The notes under the pieces were generated by a model. That model saw nothing but the letters and a program-made list of their open reading frames with translations. It searched no databases and had not been told where the DNA came from. This document shows positions 51,281-62,351 of a stretch of DNA of 64,000 nt, in pieces; within the stretch, counting starts at the first letter, position 1, and each line of letters starts with the position of its first letter. Source of the DNA: Hydractinia symbiolongicarpus (Eukaryota > Cnidaria > Hydrozoa > Anthoathecata > Hydractiniidae); assembly GCF_029227915.1 (NCBI RefSeq), contig NC_079876.1, positions 37,307,828 to 37,371,827 of the forward strand, in the 5' to 3' direction. Position numbers and translations under genes: made by a program.

Positions 51281-53147
51281 TACCAACATGTATTTAGCGA
51301 TATTTTCCTCATATTACTAGGTTGCTCGCTTTTAACAATGAAACGATTGACTGTGGGACTTAATTGAACTAACTTTGGACTGTGACCTAATTAATGTGAT
51401 AAATGAGAAAATTGAACTCAAAGAAATAACATTCTTCTCAATTTGACATGATTGCCGGAACTCAGCGATTACACTGGGCGCTGTGGTAGCACTTCATTTA
51501 AAAACTTAGATTAATAAGTCATTCTTTACTGTGGGACCAATCCTAGCCGTTATCGCGCGCTGAGGAAATAGCGACAGTTTCATAAACTACATTTCATTGA
51601 CATTCTAACGGTGCCAGTCGGTTTGAGTTACAACGGTTGGGTCACATATTCGTACCAACATGTATTTAGCGATATTTGTTTTGATATTACTAGGTTGCAT
51701 CGCTTTTAAAAATGAAACGAATGACTGTGGGACTTAATTGACCTAACTTTGGACTGTGACCTGATAAATGTGATAAATGAGACAACTGGACTCCAAGAAA
51801 AAACATTTTTCTTAATTTGACGTGATTGCCGGAACTCAGCGATTACACTGGGCGCTGTGGTAGCGCTTCATTTAAAAATTTAGATAAATAAGTCATTCTT
51901 TACTGTGGGACTAATCCTAGCCGTTATCGCGCGCTGAAGAAATATCAAAAGTTTCATAAACTACATTTCATTGACTTTCTAACGGTGCTAGTCCGTTTGA
52001 GTTACAACGGCTGGGTCACATATTCGTACCAACATGTATTTAGCGATATTTGTTTTGCTATTACTATTTTGCATCGCTTTTAACAATGAAATGAATGACT
52101 GTGGGACTTAATTGAACTAACTTTGGCTTGTGACCTAATAAATGTGATAAATTAGAAAATTTGACTCCAAGAAATAACATTCTTCTCAATTTGACATGAT
52201 TGCCAGAACTCAGCGATTGCACTGGGCGCTCTGGTAGCACTTTATTCAAAAACTTAGATTAATAAGTCATTTTTTACTGTGGGACCAATCCTAGCCGTTA
52301 TCGCGCGCTGAAGAAATAGCGACAGTTTCAAAAACTACATTTCATTGACTTTCTAACGGTGCCAGTCGGTTTGAGTTACAACGGTTGGGTCACATATTCG
52401 TACCAACATGTATTTAGCGATATTTGTTTTGATATTACTAGGTTGCATCGCTTTTATCAATGAAACGAATGACTGTGGGACTTAATTGAACTAACTTTGG
52501 ACTGTGACCTGATAAATGTGATAAATGAGACAATTGGACTCCAAGAAAAAACATTTTTCTTAATTTGACGTGATTGCCGGAACTCAGCGATTACACTGGG
52601 CGCTGTGGTACCGCTTCATTTAAAAATTTAGATAAATAAGTCATTTTTTACTGCGTGACCAATCCTAGCCGTTATCGCGCGCTGAAGAGATAGCAACAGT
52701 TTCAAAAACTACATTTTATTGACTTTCTAATGGTGTCAGTCCGTTTGAGTTACAATGGTTGTGTCACATATTCGTACCAACATGTATTTAGCGATATTTT
52801 TTTTGATATTACTAGGTTGCTCGCTTTTAACAATGAAACGATTGACTGTGGGACTTAATTGAACTAACTTTGGACTGTGACCTAATTAATGTGATAAATG
52901 AGAAAATTGAACTCCAAGAAATAACATTCTTCTCAATTTGACATGATTGCCGGAACTCAGCGATTACACTGGGCGCTGTGGTAGCACTTCATTTAAAAAC
53001 TTAGATTAATAAGTCATTCTTTACTGTGGGACCAATCCTAGCCGTTATCGCGCGCTGAAGAAATATCGATCGTTTCATAAACTACATTTCATTGACTTTC
53101 TAACGGTGCCAGTCGGTTTGAGGTACAACGGTTGGGTCACATATTCG
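51281..53147 (+). repeat. Left copy of the 5.16 kb-offset duplication
   Basis: Starts 51653, 52027, 52401 and 52775 match 56818, 57192, 57566 and 57940, all at 5165 bp. Shared private variants include gagacaactggactcc (near 51779 and 56944) and tttactgcgtgacc (near 52645 and 57810). A reverse-strand open stretch at 52064-52249 lies inside a monomer and has no support as a gene. Confidence 0.8.
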
Positions 53148-53461
53148 TACCAACATATATTTAGCGATATTTTTTTTGATATTACTAGGTTGCATCCCTT
53201 TTAACAATGAAACGAATGACTATGGGACTTAATTTAACTAACTTTCTTAATTTGAAATGATTGCCAAAACTCAGCGATTGCACTGGGCGCTGTGGTTGCG
53301 CTTCATTTAAGAACTTAAATTAATAAGTCATTTTTTACTGTGGGACCAATCCTGGCCGTTATCGCGCGCTGAAGAAAAAGCGACAGTTTCAAAAACAACA
53401 TTTCATTGACTTTCTAACGGTATCAATCCACTTCAGTTACAACGTTTGCGTCACATATTCG
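53148..53461 (+). repeat. Truncated 314 bp monomer, copy 1
   Basis: The sequence taactaactttcttaatttg near 53236-53255 joins the middle of one block directly to the end of the next. About 60 bp that normally separate aacttt from cttaattt are absent. The two ends share ctt, a short microhomology. The same defect is present at 58312-58625. Confidence 0.88.
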
Positions 53462-53869
53462 TACCAACATGTATTTAGCGATATTTTTCTCATATTACTA
53501 GGTTGCATCTCTTTTAACAGTGAAACGATTGACTGTGGGAATAAATTGGACTGATTTTGGACTGTCACCTGATAAATGTGATAAATGAGACAATTGGATT
53601 CCAAGAAATAACATTCTTCTTAATTTGACATGATTACTGGAACTCAGCGATTACACTGGGCGCTGTGGTAGCGCTTCATTTAAAAATTTAGATAAATAAG
53701 TCATTCTTTACTGTGGGACCAATCCTAGCCGTTATCGGGCGCTGAAGAAATGGCGACAGTTTCAAAAACTACATTTCATTGACTTTCTAACGGTATCAAT
53801 CCACTTCAGTTACAACCTTTGATTCACATATTCCTACCAACATGTATTTAACGATATTTTTTTTGATAT

Positions 53870-56110
53870 TACTAGGTTGCATCCCTTTTAACAATGAAAC
53901 GAATGACTGTGGGACTTAATTGAACTAACTTTGGACTGTGACCTGATAAATGTGATAAATGAGACAATTGGACTTCAAGAAAAAACATTTTTCTTAATTT
54001 GACTTGATTGCCGGAACTCAGCGATTACACTGGGCGCTGTGGTAGCGCTTCATTTAAAAAGTTAGATAAATAAGTCATTTTTTACTGTGTGACCAATCCT
54101 AGCCGTTATTGCGCGCTGAAGAGATAGCAACAGTTTCAAAAACTACATTTTATTGACTTTCTAATGGTGTCAGTCCGTTTGAGTTACAACGGTTGCGTCA
54201 CTTATTCGTACCAACATGAATTTAGCGACATTTTTTTTGATATTACTAAGTTGCATCGCTTTTAACAATGAAACGATTGACTGTGGGACTTAACTGATCT
54301 AACTTTGGACTGTGACCTAATAAATGTGATAAATGAGAAAATTGGACCCCAAGAAATAACATTCTTCTTAATTTGACGTGATTCCCGGAACTCAGCGATT
54401 ACACTGGGCGCTGTGGTAGCGCTTCATTTAAAAATTTAGATAAATAAGTCATTTTTTACTGTGTGACCAATCCTAGCCATTAGCGCGCTCAAGAAATAGA
54501 GACAGTTTTAAATACTACATTTCACTGATTTTCTAACGGTGTCAGTCCGTTTGAGTTACAACGTTTGATTCACATATTCGTACCAACATGTATTTAGCGA
54601 TATTTTTCTCATATTACCAGGTTGCATCGCTTTTAACAGTGAAACGAGTGACTGTGGGACTAAAATGGACTGATTTTATACTGTGATCATATAAATGTTA
54701 TAAGTGAGACTAGTTGACTCCAAGAAATAACATTCTTCTTAATTTGACATGATTGCCGAAACTCAACGATTACACTGGGCGCTGTGGTAGCGCTTCATTT
54801 AAGAATTAAGCTAAAAAAAGTCATTTTTTTACTGTGGGACCAATCCTAGCCATTAGCGCGCTCAAGAAATAGAGACAGTTTCAAATATTACATTTCACTG
54901 ATTTTCTAACGGTGTCAGTCCGTTTGAGTTTCAACGGTTGGGTCACATATTCGTACCAACATTTATTTAGCGATATTTTCCTCATATTACTAGGTTGCAT
55001 CCCTTTTAACAATGAAACGAATGACTGTGGGACTTAATTGAACTAACTTTGGACTGTGACCTGATAAATGTGATAAATGAGACAATTGGACTTCAAGAAA
55101 AAACATTTTTCTTAATTTGACTTGATTGCCGGAACTCAGCGATTACACTGGGCGCTGTGGTAGCGCTTCATTTAAAAAGTTAGATAAATAAGTCATTTTT
55201 TACTGTGTGACCAATCCTAGCCGTTATTGCGCGCTGAAGAGATAGCAACAGTTTCAAAAACTACATTTTATTGACTTTCTAATGGTGTCAGTCCGTTTGA
55301 GTTACAACGGTTGCGTCACTTATTCGTACCAACATGAATTTAGCGACATTTTTTTTGATATTACTAAGTTGCATCGCTTTTAACAATGAAACGATTGACT
55401 GTGGGACTTAACTGATCTAACTTTGGACTGTGACCTAATAAATGTGATAAATGAGAAAATTGGACCCCAAGAAATAACATTCTTCTTAATTTGACGTGAT
55501 TCCCGGAACTCAGCGATTACACTGGGCGCTGTGGTAGCGCTTCATTTAAAAATTTAGATAAATAAGTCATTTTTTACTGTGTGACCAATCCTAGCCATTA
55601 GCGCGCTCAAGAAATAGAGACAGTTTTAAATACTACATTTCACTGATTTTCTAACGGTGTCAGTCCGTTTGAGTTACAACGTTTGATTCACATATTCGTA
55701 CCAACATGTATTTAGCGATATTTTTCTCATATTACCAGGTTGCATCGCTTTTAACAGTGAAACGAGTGACTGTGGGACTAAAATGGACTGATTTTATACT
55801 GTGATCATATAAATGTTATAAGTGAGACTAGTTGACTCCAAGAAATAACATTCTTCTTAATTTGACATGATTGCCGAAACTCAACGATTACACTGGGCGC
55901 TGTGGTAGCGCTTCATTTAAGAATTAAGCTAAAAAAAGTCATTTTTTTACTGTGGGACCAATCCTAGCCATTAGCGCGCTCAAGAAATAGAGACAGTTTC
56001 AAATATTACATTTCACTGATTTTCTAACGGTGTCAGTCCGTTTGAGTTTCAACGGTTGGGTCACATATTCGTACCAACATTTATTTAGCGATATTTTCCT
56101 CATATTACTA
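53870..56110 (+). repeat. 1118 bp trimer duplication
   Basis: The string gcatcccttttaacaatg occurs at 53879 and 54997, 1118 bp apart. The starts 54209, 54581 and 54954 recur at 55327, 55699 and 56072. I saw essentially no differences between the two copies over the shared stretch, which suggests a recent event. End points are accurate to a few tens of bases. Confidence 0.88.
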
Positions 56111-56444
56111 GGTTGCATCGCTTTTAACAATGAAACGAATGACTGTGGGACTTAATTGAACTAACTTTGGACTGTGACCTAATAAATGTGATAAATGAGA
56201 AAATTGGACTCCAAGAAATAACATTCTTCTCAATTTGACATGATTGCCGGAACTCAGGGATTACACTGGGCGCTGTGGTACCACTTTATTTAAAAACTTA
56301 GATTAATAAGTCATTTTTTACTGTGGGACCAATCCTAGCCGTTATCGCGCGCTGAGGAAATAGCGACAGTTTCAAAAACTACATTTTATTGACTTTCTAA
56401 TGGTGTTAGTCCGTTTGAGTTACAACGGTTGTGTCACATATTCG

Positions 56445-58311
56445 TACCAACATGTATTTAGCGATATTTTTTTTGATATTACTAGGTTGCTCGCTTTTAA
56501 CAATGAAACGATTGACTGTGGGACTTAATTGAACTAACTTTGGACTGTGACCTAATTAATGTGATAAATGAGAAAATTGAACTCCAAGAAATAACATTCT
56601 TCTCAATTTGACATGATTGCCGGAACTCAGCGATTACACTGGGCGCTGTGGTAGCACTTCATTTAAAAACTTAGATTAATAAGTCATTCTTTACTGTGGG
56701 ACCAATCCTAGCCGTTATCGCGCGCTGAAGAAATATCGACAGTTTCATAAACTACATTTCATTGACTTTCTAACGGTGCCAGTCGGTTTGAGTTACAACG
56801 GTTGGGTCACATATTCGTACCAACATGTATTTAGCGATATTTGTTTTGATATTACTAGGTTGCATCGCTTTTAAAAATGAAACGAATGACTGTGGGACTT
56901 AATTGACCTAACTTTGGACTGTGACCTGATAAATGTGATAAATGAGACAACTGGACTCCAAGAAAAAACATTTTTCTTAATTTGACGTGATTGCCGGAAC
57001 TCAGCGATTACACTGGGCGCTGTGGTAGCGCTTCATTTAAAAATTTAGATAAATAAGTCATTCTTTACTGTGGGACCAATCCTAGCCGTTATCGCGCGCT
57101 GAAGAAATATCAAAAGTTTCATAAACTACATTTCATTGACTTTCTAACGGTGCTAGTCCGTTTGAGTTACAACGGCTGGGTCACATATTCGTACCAACAT
57201 GTATTTAGCGATATTTGTTTTGCTATTACTAGGTTGCATCGCTTTTAACAATGAAATAAATGACTGTGGGACTTAATTGAACTAACTTTGGACTGTGACC
57301 TAATAAATGTGATAAATTAGAAAATTTGACTCCAAGAAATAACATTCTTCTCAATTTGACATGATTGCCGGAACTCAGCGATTGCACTGGGCGCTCTGGT
57401 AGCACTTTATTAAAAAACTTAGATTAATAAGTCATTTTTTACTGTGGGACCAATCCTAGCCGTTATCGCGCGCTGAAGAAATAGCGACAGTTTCAAAAAC
57501 TACATTTCATTGACTTTCTAACGGTGCCAGTCGGTTTGAGTTACAACGGTTGGGTCACATATTCGTACCAACATGTATTTAGCGATATTTGTTTTGATAT
57601 TACTAGGTTGCATCGCTTTTATCAATGAAACGAATGACTGTGGGACTTAATTGAACTAACTTTGGACTGTGACCTGATAAATGTGATAAATGAGACAATT
57701 GGACTCCAAGAAAAAACATTTTTCTTAATTTGACGTGATTGCCGGAACTCAGCGATTACACTGGGCGCTGTGGTAGCGCTTCATTTAAAAATTTAGATAA
57801 ATAAGTCATTTTTTACTGCGTGACCAATCCTAGCCGTTATCGCGCGCTGAAGAGATAGCAACAGTTTCAAAAACTACATTTTATTGACTTTCTAATGGTG
57901 TCAGTCCGTTTGAGTTACAACGGTTGTGTCACATATTCGTACCAACATGTATTTAGCGATATTTTTTTGATATTACTAGGTTGCTCGCTTTTAACAATGA
58001 AACGATTGACTGTGCGACTTAATTGAACTAACTTTGGACTGTGACCTAATTAATGTGATAAATGAGAAAATTGAACTCCAAGAAATAACATTCTTCTCAA
58101 TTTGACATGATTGCCGGAACTCAGCGATTACACTGGGCGCTGTGGTAGCACTTCATTTAAAAACTTAGATTAATAAGTCATTCTTTACTGTGGGACCAAT
58201 CCTAGCCGTTATCGCGCGCTGAAGAAATATCGATCGTTTTATAAACTACATTTCATTGACTTTCTAACGGTGCCAGTCGGTTTGAGTTACAACGGTTGGG
58301 TCACATATTCG
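56445..58311 (+). repeat. Right copy of the 5.16 kb-offset duplication
   Basis: Five units (56445, 56818, 57192, 57566 and 57940); the last four correspond to 51653-53147. Differences from the left copy include gattgccggaactc against gattgccagaactc (near 57364 and 52199) and a shorter t-run near 57960. Confidence 0.8.
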
Positions 58312-58625
58312 TACCAACATGTATTTAGCGATATTTTTTTTGATATTACTAGGTTGCATCCCTTTTAACAATGAAACGAATGACTATGGGACTTAATTTA
58401 ACTAACTTTCTTAATTTGAAATGATTGCCAAAACTCAGCGATTGCACTGGGCGCTGTGGTTGCGCTTCATTTAAGAACTTAAATTAATAAGTCATTTTTT
58501 ACTGTGGGACCAATCCTGGCCGTTATCGCGCGCTGAAGAAAAAGCGACAGTTTCAAAAACAACATTTCATTGACTTTCTAACGGTATCAATCCACTTCAG
58601 TTACAACGTTTGCGTCACATATTCG
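58312..58625 (+). repeat. Truncated 314 bp monomer, copy 2
   Basis: The same internal deletion as at 53148-53461, with an identical junction. It lies 5164 bp downstream, inside the second copy of the duplicated block. The deletion therefore happened once and was copied with the block. Confidence 0.88.
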
Positions 58626-60489
58626 TACCAACATGTATTTAGCGATATTTTTCTCATTTACTAGGTTGCATCTCTTTTAACAGTGAAACGATTGACTGTG
58701 GGAATAAATTGGACTGATTTTGGACTGTCACCTGATAAATGTGATAAATGAGACAATTGGATTCCAAGAAATAACATTCTTCTTAATTTGACATGATTAC
58801 TGGAACTCAGCGATTACACTGGGCGCTGTGGTAGCGCTTCATTTAAAAATTTAGATAAATAAGTCATTCTTTACTGTGGGACCAATCCTAGCCGTTATCG
58901 GGCGCTGAAGAAATGGCGACAGTTTCAAAAACTACATTTCATTGACTTTCTAACGGTATCAATCCACTTCAGTTACAACCTTTGATTCACATATTCGTAC
59001 CAACATGTATTTAACGATATTTTTTTGATATTACTAGGTTGCATCCCTTTTAACAATGAAACGAATGACTGTGGGACTTAATTGAACTAACTTTGGACTG
59101 TGACCTGATAAATGTGATAAATGAGACAATTGGACTCCAAGAAATAACATTCTTCTTAATTTGACGTGATTGCCGGAACTCAGCGATTACACTGGGCGCT
59201 GTGGTAGCGCTTCATTTAAAAATTTAGATAAATAAGTCATTTTTTACTGTGTGACCAATCCTAGCCATTAGCGCGCTCAAGAAATAGAGACAGTTTTAAA
59301 TACTACATTTCACTGATTTTCTAACGGTGTCAGTCCGTTTGAGTTTCAACGGTTGGGTCACATATTCGTACCAACATGTATTTAGCGATATTTTTCTCAT
59401 ATTACTAGGTTGCATCGCTTTTAACAGTGAAACGATTGACTGTGGGACAAAATTGGACTGATTTTGGACTGTGACCTGATAAATGAGATAAATGAGACAA
59501 TTGGACTTCAAGAAATAACATTCTTCTTAACTTGACGTGATTGCCGGAACTCAGCGGTTACACTGGGCGCTGTGGTAGCGCTTCATTTAAGAATTTACAC
59601 AAATCAGTCATTCTTTACTGTGGGACCAATCCTAGCCGTTATCGCTCGCTGAAGAAATAGCGACAGTTTCAAAAACTACATTTCATTGACTTTCTAAAAG
59701 TATCAATCCGCTGGAGTTGCAACGGTTGAGTCACATATTCGTACCAACAAGTATTTCGTGATATTTTTCCGGTACTACCAGGTTGTATGGCTTTTAACAG
59801 TGAAACGATTGACTGTGGCACTTAATTGAACTGATTATGGACTGTCACCTGATAAATGTGATAAAGGAGACAATTGGACTCCTAGAAATAACATTCTTCT
59901 TAATTTGACATGATTGCGGAACCTCAGCGATTACACTGGGCGCTGTGGTAGCGCTTCATTTAAGAATTAAGCTATAAAAAGTCATTTTTTTACTGTGGGG
60001 CCGATCCTTGCCGTTAGTGCGCTGAAGAAATAGCGACAGTTTCAAAAACTACATTTTATTGACTTTCTAACGGTGTCAGTCCATTTGAGTTACAACAGTT
60101 GGGTCACATTTTCGTCCCAACATGTATTTATCGAATTGTTTTTCTCATATTACTAGGTTGCATCGATTTAAACAATGAAACGATTGACTGTGGGATATAA
60201 TTGATCTAACTTTGGACTGTGACCTAATAGATGTGATAAATGAGAAAATTCGACTCCAAGAAATAACATTCTTCTCAATTTGACATGATTGCGGGAACTC
60301 AACGATTACACTGGGCGTTGAGGTAGCACTTCATTTCAAAACTAAGATTAATAAGTCATTTTTTACTGTGGGACCAATCCTAGCCGTTATCGCGCGCTGA
60401 AGAAATAGCGACAGTTTTAAAAAATACATTTCATTGACTTTCTAACGATGTCAGTCCGTTTGAGTTACAACGGTTGGGTCACATATTCG
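58626..60489 (+). repeat. Five diverged monomers, including one resembling 40258-40630
   Basis: Units at 58626, 58998, 59369, 59742 and 60115. The first two still belong to the 5.16 kb duplication, whose match fades near 59100. The unit at 59742 shares ctcctagaaataac with 40258, and the unit at 60115 shares atcgaattgtttttc with 40631 (offset 19484). A reverse-strand open stretch (59296-59511) is not credible as a gene. Confidence 0.75.
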
Positions 60490-61231
60490 TACCAACATGT
60501 TTTCAGCGATATTTTTTGATATTACTGGGTTGCATCGCTTTTAACAATGAAACGATTGACTGTGGGACTTAATTGAACTAACTTTGGACTGTGACCTAAT
60601 AAATGTGATAAATGAGAAATTGGACTCCAAGAAATAACATTCTTCTCAATTTGACATGATTGCCGGAAATCAGCGATTACACTGGGCGCTGTGGTATCGC
60701 TTCATTTAAAAACTTAGATTAATAAGTCATTTTTTACTGTGAGACCAATCCTAGCCGTTATCGCGCGCTGAAGAAATAGCGACAGTTTTAAAAAATACAT
60801 TTCATTGACTTTCTAACGATGTCAGTCCGTTTGAGTTACAACGGTTGGGTCACATATTCGTACCAACATGTTTTCAGCGATATTTTTTGATATTACTGGG
60901 TTGCATCGCTTTTAACAATGAAACGATTGACTGTGGGACTTAATTGAACTAACTTTGGACTGTGACCGAATAAATGTGATAAATGAGAAATTGGACTCCA
61001 AGAAATAACATTCTTCTCAATTTGACATGATTGCCGGAAATCAGCGATTACACTGGGCGCTGTGGTAGCACTTCATTTGAAAACTTAGATTAATAAGTCA
61101 TTTTTTACTGTGGGACCAATCCTAGCCGTTATAGCGCGCTGAAGAAATAGCGACAGTTTCATAAACTACATTTCATTGACTTTCTAACGGTGGCAGTCTG
61201 TTTGAGTTACAACAGTTGGGTCACCTATTGG
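60490..61231 (+). repeat. Single-monomer tandem duplication, 371 bp
   Basis: Units at 60490 and 60861 share acatgttttcagcgat, attactgggttgc, the shortened gagaaattgg and ccggaaatcagcg. They are close copies 371 bp apart. The shared text begins earlier, near 60380 (ttttaaaaaatac). Confidence 0.8.
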
Positions 61232-62351
61232 TACCAACATGTGTTTAGCGATATTTTTCTGATATTACTAGGTTGCATCGCTTTTAACAATGAAACGATT
61301 GACTGTGGGACTTAATTGAACTAACTTTGGACTGTGACTTGATAAATGTGATAAATGAGACAATTGGACTCTAAGAAATACCATTCTTCTTAATTTGACG
61401 CGATTGCCGGAAATCAGCGATTACACTGGGCGCTGTGGTATCGCCTCATTTAAAAATTTAGAAAAATAAGTCATTCTTTACTGTGAGACCAATCCTAGCC
61501 GTTATCGCGCGCTGAAGAAATATCAAAAGATTCATAAACTACATTTCATTGACTTTCTAACGGTGCCAGTCGGTTTGAGTTACAACGGTTGGGTCACATA
61601 TTCGTACCAACATGTATTTAGCGATATTTGTTTTGATATTACTAGGCTGCATCGCTTTTAACAATGAAACGAATGACTGTGGGACTTAATTGAACTAACT
61701 TTGGACTGTGACCTGATAAATGTGATAAATGAGACAATTGGACTCCAAGAAAAAACATTTTTCTTAATTTGACGTGATTGCCGGAACTCAGCGATTACAC
61801 TGGGCGCTGTGGTAGCGCTTCATTTAAAAATTAAGATAAAAAAGTTATTTTTTACTGTGGGACCAATCCTAGCCGTTATCGCGCGCTGAAGTAACACAGA
61901 CAGTTTCAAAAACTACATTTCACTGACCTTCTAACGCTGTCAGTCCGTTTGAGTTTCAACAGTTGCGTCACTTATTCGTACCAACATGAATTTAGCGACA
62001 TTTTTTTGATATTACTAGGTTGCATCGCTTTTAACAATGAAACGAATGACTGTGGGACTTAATTGAACTAACTTTGGACTGTGACCTAATAAATGTGATA
62101 AATGAGAAAATTGGACCCCAAGAAATAACATTCTTCTCAATTTGACATGATTGCCGGAACTCAGCGATTACACTCGGCGCTGTGGTAGCACTTCATTTGA
62201 AAACTTAGATTAATAAGTCATTTTTTACTGTGGGAGCAATCCTAGCTGTTATCGCGCGCTGAAGAAATATCGATAGTTTCATAAACTACGTTTCATTGAC
62301 TTTCTAACGGTGCCAGTCTGTTTGAGTTACAACGATTGGGTCACATATTCG
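61232..62351 (+). repeat. Three diverged monomers
   Basis: Units at 61232, 61605 and 61979. They combine variants also seen in the 41-46 kb region (cacctattggtaccaac; aaaaaacatttttc; cacttattcgtaccaacatg) with private changes such as gtaacacagacag near 61891. No gene is seen. Confidence 0.7.

Noticed and set aside
52064-52249. Reverse-strand open stretches here and at 59296-59511 and 62389-62595
   Set aside because: They are chance gaps between stops in diverged monomers, not preserved in neighbouring copies, and no protein family is recognisable.
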